DNA of 64,000 nucleotides from Bacteroidota bacterium (GCA_029561305.1 JAKQJG010000140.1:27421-91420), one strand, 5' to 3'; positions 1-10,111 are shown, counted from the first letter of the stretch. Program-made: numbers and translations. Notes: generated from the sequence alone by a model not told the origin.

Positions 1-165
1 AAATTAAAAGACAATGACTATTCAAAAACCATCAGCTGGCGGGCGCTCCAGAAATTAGCTGCGGGTTGTTTTAATAAAGAAAGGTACCTGGATAAAGAAT
101 TTTTAATACTTATAAGCAAAGCAAAAAAGATGTACACACACCGTAAGAAATATGGTGGAGACTAA
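1..165 (+). CDS. C-terminal end of an unrecognised protein (truncated by window start)
   Basis: An open frame runs from base 1 to a TAA at 163-165 and gives 54 residues, rich in Lys and aromatic residues, ending in a basic tail (THRKKYGGD). No family is recognised from this fragment. It is followed after about 20 bases by the metallohydrolase gene on the same strand, so the two may be cotranscribed. The real start lies outside the window. Confidence 0.55.
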   Translation, partial: KLKDNDYSKTISWRALQKLAAGCFNKERYLDKEFLILISKAKKMYTHRKKYGGD

Positions 166-188
166 TAAAATCAATTTCTTTGCAGAAT

Positions 189-1019
189 ATGTCCTTATTC
201 ATCGCTTCATTAAATTCCGGCAGCAATGGCAACTGTTATTATATCGGTAATGACAAAGATGCTGTATTGGTAGATGTTGGTATCAGCTGCAGGGAAACAG
301 AAAAACGAATGAAGCAACTCGGGCTTGATATCCGTACTGTAAAAGCAATATTTGTATCACATGAACATGGCGATCACATACGGGGTGTTTCCACCTTCGC
401 CAATAAATACCAGTTGCCCGTTTATATCACCAGCCTAACGGCGAAGCATGGCCCAATACTTATTAAACATCTTTCCAAAAACTTTTCTGCAGGGGAATGT
501 ATAATGATTGGTGGTTTGGCAATTACGGCATTTACCAAATGTCATGACGCCTCCGATCCTCATAGTTTTATCGTAAGCTGTAATGGTATTACGGCTGGTA
601 TTTTTACCGACATTGGGGTTGTTTGTGACAACCTCATCCGGCACTTCAAACAATGCCATGCAGTTTTCTTAGAATCGAACTATGACGAGGAGATGCTCGA
701 AAACGGCCGCTATCCCATTCATTTGAAAAAGCGCATCCGTGGGGGGCAGGGGCATTTAAGTAACCGCCAGGCGCTTGAGCTGTTTATTAAACACAGGCCT
801 CCGTTTATGAGTCATGTACTCCTCTCTCACTTGTCAAAGGAAAATAATGAACCACAATTAGCGGCCAATCTTTTTATACAGCAAGCCGGGGATGTAAAAG
901 TGGTGGTAGCCTCCCGTTATACCGCAACGGAAGTTTTCCGTATTTCCGGCAATCAAATTAACCAGCCCGTAAAATCAAACGTAAAACCGCAGCAACTAGG
1001 TTTGTTCGCTGAAATGTAG
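189..1019 (+). CDS. MBL-fold metallohydrolase, WalJ/YycJ-like
   Basis: A 276-residue cytoplasmic protein of the metallo-beta-lactamase fold. The N-terminus SLNSGSNGNCYYIG and the zinc motif SHEHGDH (His58, His60, Asp62, His63) are typical of the YycJ/WalJ group, whose members act as nucleases or phosphodiesterases in DNA metabolism. A second acidic/aromatic motif (ESNYDEEML) matches the family. The ATG at 189 was chosen over the in-frame TTG at 180 because conserved sequence begins right after it. The TTG lies in a run (tttctttgc) that resembles the Bacteroidota -7 box. Substrate is not known; the family call is firm, the cellular role is inferred. Confidence 0.85.
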   Translation: MSLFIASLNSGSNGNCYYIGNDKDAVLVDVGISCRETEKRMKQLGLDIRTVKAIFVSHEHGDHIRGVSTFANKYQLPVYITSLTAKHGPILIKHLSKNFSAGECIMIGGLAITAFTKCHDASDPHSFIVSCNGITAGIFTDIGVVCDNLIRHFKQCHAVFLESNYDEEMLENGRYPIHLKKRIRGGQGHLSNRQALELFIKHRPPFMSHVLLSHLSKENNEPQLAANLFIQQAGDVKVVVASRYTATEVFRISGNQINQPVKSNVKPQQLGLFAEM

Positions 1020-1020
1020 A

Positions 1021-1431
1021 TCATATTCGTGCCGGTGAAATTTTGTTAGTATCATTTCTTTCAATAAAACTTATCAGCAGGTAAGCTATCAGGGTACCAA
1101 CAGCATAGCAGAGTATATCGCTCCATAAAAAACCAAAGCCCAGCGCCAGTCCGCCGATCCTTGTTTGACGAACAGACTCTATCCAGGGTGCATGGTACAG
1201 TTGCAACAGCTCATCCGCCACACCCATACCATAACAGATCAGTGCCAGTTTCCATAATTTGATCTTGCTAAAAAAAATGCGCAGGAAGAAGAGGAACATC
1301 CCTGCCCAGATAATATCTCCGCCGTATGTTGCAATCAATGGATGAAACCAATGGCGGTGTGTACGGGTGGTTATGGCAAGCCAGGTACAAAAAATAAAAA
1401 CAGCCAGGTAGAATAATTTCCTAAGCCTCAT
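1021..1431 (-). CDS. DUF2809 family membrane protein
   Basis: A 136-residue protein with about four hydrophobic segments. The stretch DELLQLYHAPWI, followed by RIGGLALGFGFLWSDILCY, is the signature of DUF2809, a small integral inner-membrane family of unknown function, often listed next to VanZ-like proteins. It is convergent with the upstream metallohydrolase gene, one base apart, and lies downstream of the giant surface protein gene, from which a strong terminator separates it. Confidence 0.8.
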   Translation of the reverse strand: MRLRKLFYLAVFIFCTWLAITTRTHRHWFHPLIATYGGDIIWAGMFLFFLRIFFSKIKLWKLALICYGMGVADELLQLYHAPWIESVRQTRIGGLALGFGFLWSDILCYAVGTLIAYLLISFIERNDTNKISPARI

Positions 1432-1476
1432 ATGTATTGCTTTAATGGTTCAACTATAAGACTCCTGCAGCAAAAA

Positions 1477-1503
1477 AAAGAGGCTGTGTAAAACAGCCTC
1501 TTT
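1477..1503 (-). terminator. Rho-independent terminator of the giant T9SS protein gene
   Basis: Perfect 8-bp stem (1480-1487 with 1493-1500), extended by three A-T pairs, loop of five. Read on the minus strand it is followed by a long U-run (complement of the A-run 1472-1479). It sits 22 bases after the stop of the minus-strand gene ending at 1525. Confidence 0.9.
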
Positions 1504-1524
1504 GAAAAATTTACTTCTATTTTT

Positions 1525-4500
1525 TTAATGCGCTACCTGGATCCTGTACACCTGCTGTGTACCGTTTGCTTCGGTTACTACCAAAGCATAGTTGCCTGTT
1601 GCCAGTTTATCAACGGAAATGGTATTGCTTCCATTGAGCAGTTGGTGAGAAGTGATCAATTGACCTGTACTGCTGTACAACCTGCCATTTGCAACTGATG
1701 TAAACCCAGACAGATTTACATTCAATATGCTGTTGGCAGGATTAGGATATACCAATACATTTTTACCAGTGCATGACATATTCATGGCAATGATATCACT
1801 AAAGCGGCTGCTGCCATTGTTATCGATCATACGCAGGCGGTAGTAAACCCTTCCTTGTGAAGGCTGGTGATTAAAGTTGTAATTGTTATTACTTCCTCTT
1901 CCATCAATAGTGCCTGCCACAGTAAAGTTGCGGCCGTTTGTGCTAAACTCAACTTCGTATTTTTTAAAGCTCAGTTCAGTTTCGCTGCGCCATTGCAGGT
2001 TTATTTTACAACCAGACTGGCGGGCTGAAAAGTTGCTTAGCAATACGGGAACCACAGACAATGTACCCCTGGTGGTTTCGTTGCATAAACATTGTTGCTG
2101 GTTTGCAGCCGTAAGCGGCCTGATCATCACACTGATTGATTCGCCGTTTACACATGCAGGGGCAACTGGTATATTAACTGTGAGGTTTTCTGTGATACTT
2201 CCACCGAGTGGAACTTCAGAAGGAAACAATACAGATGCAAAAGGAGTAACATTGGTGCCACAGAAAAATTCAACATAATAGGTGCCGGCTGGTGCAGGCA
2301 ACAGGCTGTTGTTGGCAACAGTTACCGCCATTGTAACAGTACCACCTTCTGCCAGCGTTCCGGAAACATATTCAAAACCTGTGAGTACCAGTTCTGGTTT
2401 GGCTATTGAAACCTGGTTTTCGGAACTGCCCACTACAAATTTTGCGCTATTAGGGCAAGCATTACCGTTACAAAGCAACGGAGCTACCGATCTTTCCATC
2501 TGGCTGGAAATATCCAGTTTACCACAACCAAGATTTACATAAGCAGCACTGATATCAAAACTATAGTTTACTGAATTACCTGATGTAACGCCTTCTGGTA
2601 CTTTAAGCTTGATGATCTGTGATCCGCCGGGACCTGCCACTGGATAACCACTTACTATCGTCATCCCATCAGCACTTACAAAATTGCCGGCATATTCCAG
2701 TCCTGCAGGGATCGTTACTACAATGGTATCTGCCGCTGAGGTTGATTCCCCCGAAGGTGTAATACTTCCGCTGATATTGGATGTACCACAAGAGATATCA
2801 CCAGGCGTGAGGCTAAGGTTAAAGCCTACAATACCCGGACCGGCAACTCCTGTTATATTAATTGGGTTGGCCCGTACAACACCATTGAAACCAAGATCGG
2901 TTGAAATGGGTGAACCACATGGCCGGTCTGCTCTTTGCTGCACAGAAACCTTGCTTCCACTTACAAAATCGCAGGTGGTGGCATAGGTCAGGCGCAGTCT
3001 TGCCGCCCTGTTGGCTGTACCTGGGTTGCTAACGGTGCCGGGTAAGCCAGCTTCCCCTACGCCGGAATGATTTTCAATATTGTATACATATATGCCGTCT
3101 TCTATTACCGGTGCCACTACTTCCCAGTTACCGCTGCCTTCGGGATATTCTATTTCGCTCGCAGCAATATTCAATCCGTCTGGTATAGTTACCCTGAACT
3201 GAGGATTATCAGAGTAATTAGCCAGAGCACTGTTCATTTTAAATATCATGGTATCGGTGATACACAGTTCTATGGTTGGAGTTGCAGGCTGCCTGTCTAC
3301 AGAAAGCTGTATCTGGCTTGGTAGTGGATCTGCTTTTAACCACAGAGTTTTCCAGCACGGGTAGCCAGCAAGGTCTGCACCTGCAGGATAGGCAACACAA
3401 TCCCAGCCACTTTCTATTTTCATACTGTCCACTGCACAACTGTTAGTGTTGGCAGAAATGGTAACAATGCTGGTTATGCCAGCGTTGATATTCCCCAATT
3501 CATAAATACCTTCTGCATTGGCTGTTAAAACATTATTGCCTGCTTGCACCACAATATCTGTAAACGATGCATTAGGTGTGAGTCGTATGAAGTTAAATGG
3601 CGCTGGTTGACCACTGCTGTTTTGTAACAACAGCGACCAGGAGGCAGTATCGCTGGATGGTGTAACGGTAGCATCAGGTGACCCCAGGTTTACATTCGGT
3701 TTATTCAGTAATGTATAAGTAGTACTCACCTGCGATCTTGCAGAATCACTATAGGAAGCGTTCAAGCCTGCAGAAGGCCATTCAAAAAGATGTCCTGTCT
3801 GCCTTCCTTGTATGCTGAATGAAGCCGGGGTGGCACAACCACCACGGGCATCTATACCAAAATTATAGTTGGTACCCTCGCTCTGGAAAAGCCAGGATGG
3901 GTTGGCCGACAATGCTGATCTTACATTAAATACAACTGTGGTACCTGAGAGTGAGTTTCCATTTAAAGATACATAAGGTGCTATAGCTCCAAAAGAAACT
4001 GCAGGAGCTGTTGGCGGTGTATTGTCGAATAATCCGGATATTGCCTGGCTTCCGGGTATCACCGTCATACCTGGAGGGAAAATCAATATTAAACTGTCAG
4101 GTATAAATTCTGGACGGTATTCACCTGGAAAATAGTTAGCTGTGTACCCACTGAGCTTTCTTGTGTAGCCCCTTATTTCATGCCTGGCAGCACCGCAACC
4201 GATCAAATTATTTCCATAGAGTAACGACTGATGGAAGAAGTGCAGCACATTGGCATTGTATTGCGGAATAAAGCAGGTAAACCTGTTTGCTCCGGTTGGA
4301 TTGGCCACTGTGCTGGCGTGAACACTGTTATTTAATATGACGATTTCTGGCGCATCTGCAAATGTTTTTCCAGATGTACCATCATCAACTGCAGTCATAT
4401 GCTCGGTAGAACCGCCACCGGAAAGGATACTGTCTCTCAGTACAAAATCTGCTTCCACGATGATACTGTCATCCAGCTGATAAGGCGCCAAAGCAGTGAG

Positions 4501-6720
4501 TTCTGCCGGCCCCTGGCTAAAATCTGCATTGAATTCCTTACCATAAGTAATGGTTGTTACCGGCACTCCGGATACAATTGTGCTGTTTCCACCCCTGATG
4601 ATAGTTACAGTGGCTGTACCTGCCGGTGCCCAAATATGGGCATTAAAACTCCAGTTTGAATTGATATGCGGCCATGAAGTAACACTTGCAGGTAAAGTTT
4701 GCGCAACAAGATAACCCCTGTACTCACTGTGAAGTGTATCCCCGGGCCTGTACCTGTCTTCATATACAACAGCTGGATTTACAGTGCCGGAACCATCAGG
4801 CATTTTATTATAGTTATTATCAGGGGCTCCATAATTTTTCCTGCGGTAGTCCCAATAAACCGGAACAGTACCACCACCATCACAAGGACCGGTGCATACA
4901 AAGTTGATCGGCGAACTTTGGCAACGCTTTACACTGTTGATGTCTGCCGGGTTTGATATCTGGCAAGCGCTGTCTGGACTGGTAGTGATCACCGCATCCA
5001 GGTTTTCTGTGGTGCAAAGGCCAACCGGTGAACAAAAGATGAATTTAACGGGGTTACCGCCGGTATTCACATTATATCTTACAGTTACAATATTTCCTTC
5101 TACCCTCGGATAACCGGCATGAGGTGAACCAACAACACCGATAAGAGTGGCAGAATTGAAGGTTACACCAGCAGGAATAGTAAGAGAATATTCTATATAG
5201 CCTCTTGCAGAAATATTACTTGTTGGCAATGCAGGTGTTGACAATGTAACATCATAACAATCACCTGCCCTTACCTGCGCCGGAAATTCAAACGCTGTGA
5301 TGGAAGGAAGGTTATAAGGATATGAAGTAGAACCAACATAATTCCCTGTTGAAAAAGTAGTATTAGCGCAGGCATTCCTGTAAGATACCTGCGTTCCCTG
5401 TGCTGTACCTGTATAGGCTTCATCGCAACTATTAGTACTGGCGCAATAAATATAATTGTATGTCAGTGTGATTGAATCACCTGCACCCAGTATCACTGTT
5501 GGCGGAAGGGATAAACGAACATTATTTATTCTGCCAGTATTACAAGCAAGTGTATTACCTGGAGATGCAACATTTGTAGTTACCGAAGTAAACAAAGAAG
5601 CATCAGGATGGAACGGTGCCTGCCCCTGTAGTGTTATTTGAATGGAGGCGGTATCAATAAATCCATACGCATCAGTGGTGGTAAGGTTATTAAAATGTGC
5701 GCCGGTATTGATAACTATATTGGTAGCTGGTCCGGCACCATTATTCCTGATGGTATAAGATACTACCCTTGGTGCAGCCACAAAGCAGGAGTTGGTAGCC
5801 GGTACAGATGCTGTAACAGTGATGGACGGTGTGGCGTTATTCATGCTCATTCCACTCACCGCCGTTCTTGCCTGGCAGCGGGTACCGGTAAAATCAAATC
5901 CGGCAACACCGTAGGTAGAAACAACATTACAATTAAGCACAGTCACATTTTCAATAAGGGTAACCGTTTCACCGTTGCACAATTTACCGTCGGGGCCCAG
6001 TTGCAAACCAGTTAACTGGAAATAACTGCTGTCACCATCAGTAAACAAAGCTGTTACAGGATTACCGCCGGTTGTCAGGCTGTTTAACAGCATTGATGCT
6101 GCTGGATATTTTATCCAGAAACCTACGGTATCAGCACAGCCATTACCTCCATTTACAATATTCACCGTTCTGTTATAGGTATCCCCTACATTGGCATTCA
6201 CCAAAGAAGGAGGCGGGGTTATGGTAAATGCCGGTGCAAGCAGCGTGTATGTATTAACGTTAGAATTGGTTTCACTAAAGTTACAGCCTGCGCCCGTGCC
6301 GGTGATCACGATATTATCTTTTGTGGAAGCTGCAGTGCCGCAGAAAGCCCTCCGGCGTATGGTAAAACGGAGTGTTTGACCCAATGTAGTGCTGCCGACC
6401 GTAAAAACCGGGTTACTCAAATCGGAAATATCACTTTCCGTAATGGTGCCCACACCACTGATTTTATTAATTGAGCCTGGTATGTATTCAACTACCCCCG
6501 GCGCATTGGTGGCGCCAAGATTCACAGTAACTGATACCCCTGTACAGGCAGGAAAAGATATTTGCACTGTAAGCAAGGTACTATCCAGCCCCCGGGTGAT
6601 TGCTTCCGCCGGAACCGGATAAGAAATAAACTGGGAAAACGAAGTGTTGCCCAGGATAGTCAGTAAGGCAAAGAGGTAAAAGGCTTTTAAACCCTTCAAA
6701 GGATAGATACATTTTCTCAT
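1525..6720 (-). CDS. Giant secreted surface protein with T9SS type A sorting domain
   Basis: A 1731-residue protein. Signal peptide 1-29, predicted cut before Gln30 (TSFS/Q). The body is a chain of Ser/Thr/Gly/Asn-rich beta-sandwich modules of the DUF11/CARDB kind, with scattered Cys pairs. A fibronectin-III-like module lies at roughly 1560-1650 (LQWRSETELSFKKYEVEFS), then a C-terminal domain of about 75 residues with the PNPANSILNVNLSG motif and repeated beta strands, the mark of T9SS type A cargo. It is therefore expected to cross the outer membrane by T9SS and be anchored or released at the surface. Adhesion or matrix function is inferred only. It is transcribed alone and has its own terminator. 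Confidence 0.88.
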   Translation of the reverse strand: MRKCIYPLKGLKAFYLFALLTILGNTSFSQFISYPVPAEAITRGLDSTLLTVQISFPACTGVSVTVNLGATNAPGVVEYIPGSINKISGVGTITESDISDLSNPVFTVGSTTLGQTLRFTIRRRAFCGTAASTKDNIVITGTGAGCNFSETNSNVNTYTLLAPAFTITPPPSLVNANVGDTYNRTVNIVNGGNGCADTVGFWIKYPAASMLLNSLTTGGNPVTALFTDGDSSYFQLTGLQLGPDGKLCNGETVTLIENVTVLNCNVVSTYGVAGFDFTGTRCQARTAVSGMSMNNATPSITVTASVPATNSCFVAAPRVVSYTIRNNGAGPATNIVINTGAHFNNLTTTDAYGFIDTASIQITLQGQAPFHPDASLFTSVTTNVASPGNTLACNTGRINNVRLSLPPTVILGAGDSITLTYNYIYCASTNSCDEAYTGTAQGTQVSYRNACANTTFSTGNYVGSTSYPYNLPSITAFEFPAQVRAGDCYDVTLSTPALPTSNISARGYIEYSLTIPAGVTFNSATLIGVVGSPHAGYPRVEGNIVTVRYNVNTGGNPVKFIFCSPVGLCTTENLDAVITTSPDSACQISNPADINSVKRCQSSPINFVCTGPCDGGGTVPVYWDYRRKNYGAPDNNYNKMPDGSGTVNPAVVYEDRYRPGDTLHSEYRGYLVAQTLPASVTSWPHINSNWSFNAHIWAPAGTATVTIIRGGNSTIVSGVPVTTITYGKEFNADFSQGPAELTALAPYQLDDSIIVEADFVLRDSILSGGGSTEHMTAVDDGTSGKTFADAPEIVILNNSVHASTVANPTGANRFTCFIPQYNANVLHFFHQSLLYGNNLIGCGAARHEIRGYTRKLSGYTANYFPGEYRPEFIPDSLILIFPPGMTVIPGSQAISGLFDNTPPTAPAVSFGAIAPYVSLNGNSLSGTTVVFNVRSALSANPSWLFQSEGTNYNFGIDARGGCATPASFSIQGRQTGHLFEWPSAGLNASYSDSARSQVSTTYTLLNKPNVNLGSPDATVTPSSDTASWSLLLQNSSGQPAPFNFIRLTPNASFTDIVVQAGNNVLTANAEGIYELGNINAGITSIVTISANTNSCAVDSMKIESGWDCVAYPAGADLAGYPCWKTLWLKADPLPSQIQLSVDRQPATPTIELCITDTMIFKMNSALANYSDNPQFRVTIPDGLNIAASEIEYPEGSGNWEVVAPVIEDGIYVYNIENHSGVGEAGLPGTVSNPGTANRAARLRLTYATTCDFVSGSKVSVQQRADRPCGSPISTDLGFNGVVRANPINITGVAGPGIVGFNLSLTPGDISCGTSNISGSITPSGESTSAADTIVVTIPAGLEYAGNFVSADGMTIVSGYPVAGPGGSQIIKLKVPEGVTSGNSVNYSFDISAAYVNLGCGKLDISSQMERSVAPLLCNGNACPNSAKFVVGSSENQVSIAKPELVLTGFEYVSGTLAEGGTVTMAVTVANNSLLPAPAGTYYVEFFCGTNVTPFASVLFPSEVPLGGSITENLTVNIPVAPACVNGESISVMIRPLTAANQQQCLCNETTRGTLSVVPVLLSNFSARQSGCKINLQWRSETELSFKKYEVEFSTNGRNFTVAGTIDGRGSNNNYNFNHQPSQGRVYYRLRMIDNNGSSRFSDIIAMNMSCTGKNVLVYPNPANSILNVNLSGFTSVANGRLYSSTGQLITSHQLLNGSNTISVDKLATGNYALVVTEANGTQQVYRIQVAH

Positions 6721-7026
6721 TGGAAGTACAATTGTGGTTTTAAAACTTTGCTTTGATTTAAGGAGGGTACTTTTACAGCTGTCATGGGCAATGATCCGGA
6801 TCTACACCTTCATCAAGAGCATACGCAGCAAATATTCTTTTCGGTAAACTTGTTTCAAAAATCGTATAAAAAAACCGCAATGAAAAAAAAATTTCAGGAT
6901 AAGTGGTTGATTTTTATAGCAAAGACATACCTGTTTGGTTACAAGTTGCAATAAATTATCCATTACCAACCAGCGGTTAAACATCAATTATGTATACCTG
7001 TGGTATATGCTGCTGTTACGGTATGG
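6721..7026. other. Intergenic region without a recognisable gene
   Basis: 306 bp between the DPP11 stop and the giant surface protein start, both on the minus strand. It should hold the promoter for the surface protein, but no exact TAnnTTTG box was found. A small palindrome TATACC-tgt-GGTATA is at 6993-7007, without a U-run. Short open frames here have no family features. Confidence 0.6.
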
Positions 7027-9195
7027 TTATTTGGAGGATGAAGTTGTTTTTTTAACCAGTTGCATTTCGTCCACAAGATGTTTGGCACCTGCAAATTTAT
7101 CAACTACAAAAAGTACATAACGAATATCAACCATGATATTGCGGCATATATTCTTGTTATAGTTGATATCACTCATAGTACCTTCCCAAACCCGGTCGAA
7201 ATTCAAACCAATTAAGTTCCCGTTGGCATCCAGCGCCGGGCTGCCACTGTTGCCGCCGGTGGTATGATTGGCAGCAATAAAACAAACCGGTAATTTGCCT
7301 TTCACTGCGTATGGACCGTAGTCTTGCTTATTGTAAAGGTCAACCAGTTTTTGAGGCACATCAAATTCATAGTCACCCGGTTTATATTTCTCCATCAATC
7401 CATCTAAATAAGTATAAAAATGATAGGTCACCGCATCTCTTGGCTTATATCCTTTTACGTTGCCATAAGTAACACGGAATGTACTGTTGGCGTCAGGATA
7501 AAAAGTTTTTTTTGAAAAGACTTCCATCTGGGCCTGCATATAAGTTCGTTGCAGTTTGTTGATCTCAGCCTGCAGTTCATTCAGACCTGGAGTTGTATTG
7601 CTTTGATACAGGGTATAAATGTCATTATACAAAATATAGGCTGAATCTTCAGTAAAAGCATTACTTCCCTCTCCAATACTAATAAGCAACTTTAATACTC
7701 TTTCTTTATCTGTAAAAGCGGAACTGCTAAAAACGGCATTTGACAGTGCCGAATAGGAACCATTATATTTTTGCAGCATACTTTTTAATACCGGTGACAC
7801 ATCCGCTTCCTTTTGTCCTTTTACATACATTTCCATTAACACCTCAAAAAGCTTTTTGTCAACAGGTGCATGGTATTCTTTAAACAGATCATGCAGTTTT
7901 TTATTTGCACCCGTTAATGCAGTGGTATAAGATTTTTCGTCTTTTTGGGATGCGGCCATTACCGTTCTAAAGTGGCCGGCAATAGTAAACAATTCTATTC
8001 GTGGAATAATTTCTGTGTAATAATCCCTGGCGTAACCATACGGTTCAAATGCAGCATAAGCAGCTGATAGTTTTTGAAGCAGATCGCCATATTTTTCTTT
8101 AAGTGCGCTATTGCCTGCAACGGTTTTTTCAAAAGCTGCTTCTTCTGCTTTCTTTTTATCTACTCCTTTTGAAATGGAAAGACCCAGTATTTCGCCCTTC
8201 ATTTTTTTATAGGTATTCTCCACCTTACTATATTTATCGGTGTATTGTATCTTGATCTCCTCATCCGAACGCATATAATCCCCCATCACATCCAGCGCCT
8301 TTTCCCTGATGGCAATTTTTGCGGGGTTACTTACTTTTAAAATTTGCTCCACGGCAGCTGAATGCAGGTACTCTTTAGTAGTACCAGGAAAACCAAATAC
8401 CATTGTAAAGTCACCCTCCTTTACACCGTCCAGTGAAATTTTCAAGGAGCGCTTAGGTGTATACGGCACATTATCCGGCGAATAATCTGCAGGACGGTTA
8501 TCTTTTCCTGCATAAATACGGAACATACTAAAATCTCCTGTATGCCTTGGCCACATCCAGTTGTCTGTATCCTTTCCAAAGTTGCCGATGGAGGATGGCG
8601 GTGCTCCAACCAGGCGGACATCTTTATACACTTCAGTTACAAAAAGAAAATATTTATTGCCCTCAAAAAATGGCTTCACCAATGTACTTTGCCAGCTTTC
8701 CTTCTTTGCCGTTTCTCTCAGCGAGGCAAGATTTTTATCAATTATACTCTGCCGCTCTTTTTCTGTCATGCTGCTGTTAACTCCTTTCAATGCGGCATCC
8801 GTTACATCATCAATGCGAATGATAAAAGTGGCTGTAAGTCCGGGGTTGGCCAGCTCCTCTTTATTGGATGCAGCCCAAAAGCCATTTTTCAGGTAATTAT
8901 TTTGGAGACTGCTATGGTTTTGGATCGCATCCTGTCCGCAATGATGATTGGTAAGCAGCAGCCCCTTATCTGAAATCACCTCCCCAGTACAAAAACCGCC
9001 AAAACTTACGATTGCATCTTTCAGGCTGCTCTTATTAATATTGTAAATATCAGACGCATTAATCTTCATCCCCATCTTCTTCATTTCTTTTTCATTCAAC
9101 GCTTCCAGTAATTGCGGAAGCCACATGCCTTCATCGGCAAGGGCGCTTAAAGACAATAAGAGAGAAGCAATAAATGGCAGCAAATATTTTTTCAT
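7027..9195 (-). CDS. S46 family dipeptidyl peptidase, DPP11-like (Asp/Glu specific)
   Basis: A 722-residue periplasmic serine exopeptidase that removes N-terminal dipeptides. Signal peptide 1-20, mature N-terminus DEGMW as in known DPP7/DPP11. Catalytic His85 lies in LLLTNHHCG and Ser650 in GGNSGSP. Eighteen residues after the Ser, in LNFDRVWEG, there is Arg668; in the family Arg at this place marks DPP11 (acidic P1), Gly marks DPP7 (hydrophobic P1). An in-frame TTG at 9216 was rejected as start because it overlaps an exact -7 promoter box (9214-9221). ATG at 9201 is also possible, but 9195 opens the signal peptide directly. Bacteroidota use such peptidases to feed on peptides. Confidence 0.9.
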   Translation of the reverse strand: MKKYLLPFIASLLLSLSALADEGMWLPQLLEALNEKEMKKMGMKINASDIYNINKSSLKDAIVSFGGFCTGEVISDKGLLLTNHHCGQDAIQNHSSLQNNYLKNGFWAASNKEELANPGLTATFIIRIDDVTDAALKGVNSSMTEKERQSIIDKNLASLRETAKKESWQSTLVKPFFEGNKYFLFVTEVYKDVRLVGAPPSSIGNFGKDTDNWMWPRHTGDFSMFRIYAGKDNRPADYSPDNVPYTPKRSLKISLDGVKEGDFTMVFGFPGTTKEYLHSAAVEQILKVSNPAKIAIREKALDVMGDYMRSDEEIKIQYTDKYSKVENTYKKMKGEILGLSISKGVDKKKAEEAAFEKTVAGNSALKEKYGDLLQKLSAAYAAFEPYGYARDYYTEIIPRIELFTIAGHFRTVMAASQKDEKSYTTALTGANKKLHDLFKEYHAPVDKKLFEVLMEMYVKGQKEADVSPVLKSMLQKYNGSYSALSNAVFSSSAFTDKERVLKLLISIGEGSNAFTEDSAYILYNDIYTLYQSNTTPGLNELQAEINKLQRTYMQAQMEVFSKKTFYPDANSTFRVTYGNVKGYKPRDAVTYHFYTYLDGLMEKYKPGDYEFDVPQKLVDLYNKQDYGPYAVKGKLPVCFIAANHTTGGNSGSPALDANGNLIGLNFDRVWEGTMSDINYNKNICRNIMVDIRYVLFVVDKFAGAKHLVDEMQLVKKTTSSSK

Positions 9196-9213
9196 ATTCA
9201 TTAGATTGTCTGA

Positions 9214-9221
9214 CAAATGTA
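9214..9221 (-). promoter_or_regulatory. Bacteroidota -7 promoter box (TACATTTG)
   Basis: Exact match to TAnnTTTG on the minus strand, 18 bases before the chosen ATG of the DPP11-like gene. A clear -33 TTG was not identified. Confidence 0.6.
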
Positions 9222-9253
9222 AGTGAGAAAGTTAAGTGCGTACAACCACTAAA

Positions 9254-9284
9254 ATAAAAAAACGTCCCCAACTACGTTGGGAAC
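9254..9284 (-). terminator. Rho-independent terminator of the DUF4197 gene
   Basis: Minus-strand hairpin CGTTCCCAAC-gta-GTTGGGGACG followed by a run of seven U. It lies 28 bases after the stop of the gene ending at 9312. Confidence 0.85.
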
Positions 9285-9311
9285 GCTCCTTCCTGCAACA
9301 ATGCAGTACGA

Positions 9312-10085
9312 TTATTTTCCGAATACTTTTTTTAATAAATCCGTTACCTGTGCGGCTGGATCTTTCCTGATCTTCTGTTCTTCCAGGCTGATATTGTAAA
9401 ACAAACCGCTTAAAGCCCTTTCTGTTACATAAGCAGTAAGGTCGGTATTTACTTTTTTACTGGCCAGCATATTGTACTTGCTAAAAACATCCTTCCAGTA
9501 TTTAGTAGCTTCTGTTTTTTGCAGGGAGGTTTCAATCACCGGTCTGAATTTTTCAGTTAGCTCAGCAGTAGTCGTTTTCTTTAAGTACTCTGTTGCTGCA
9601 AAATCACCACCCCGTAAAATACCAATGCCATCACTAACACTCATACTCTTTATAGAGTTCCAGAAAATATTACCCACACCGCTGGCTGCATCTTCTGCAG
9701 CCCTGTTCATTGAAAGGATGGCTTTATCCACCATACTGCCCATTCCCATACTGCGCAAGGAACTTTCTACTTTTTTTGCTTCCTCCGGCATTAAAATCTT
9801 TATGGCAGCATCACCAAAAAATCCATCCATCTTGCTCAGGCGTTTGGAGCTGCTGTCGGTACCCACACGCAGGGCTTCTTTTAATCCACTTATTATATCA
9901 TCATTGCTTAATCCGCTGCCACTGTTGCCTGCACCACCGGGAATTTTATCCAGCACTTTTCCAATACCGGATTTTCCTGTAGAATCTTTTTTTGTATTTT
10001 TCTTGATAAGATCGCCAAAACCCTGTGCAAAGGAAGCGCAATAAAGGGCTATGGAAAAAAAGGCAAAAAGGATAGTTTTCTTCAT
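9312..10085 (-). CDS. DUF4197 domain-containing exported protein
   Basis: A 257-residue protein with signal peptide 1-20, cut predicted before Gln21 (ASFA/Q). After a Lys/Gly/Ser-rich linker, the segment from about residue 58 (LSNDDIISGLKEALRVG) to the C-terminus matches DUF4197, an all-helical periplasmic family of unknown function, including the typical GGDFAATEYLKKTT segment and the ALSGLFYNISLEEQKIR end. It has its own promoter box and terminator. Confidence 0.88.
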   Translation of the reverse strand: MKKTILFAFFSIALYCASFAQGFGDLIKKNTKKDSTGKSGIGKVLDKIPGGAGNSGSGLSNDDIISGLKEALRVGTDSSSKRLSKMDGFFGDAAIKILMPEEAKKVESSLRSMGMGSMVDKAILSMNRAAEDAASGVGNIFWNSIKSMSVSDGIGILRGGDFAATEYLKKTTTAELTEKFRPVIETSLQKTEATKYWKDVFSKYNMLASKKVNTDLTAYVTERALSGLFYNISLEEQKIRKDPAAQVTDLLKKVFGK

Positions 10086-10111
10086 GAGGTATTTTTTATT
10101 GAGTGAAAGGA

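Noticed and set aside
6802-6987. Minus-strand frame of 61 codons between the DPP11-like and giant protein genes
   Set aside because: Low-complexity AT-rich translation without family features.
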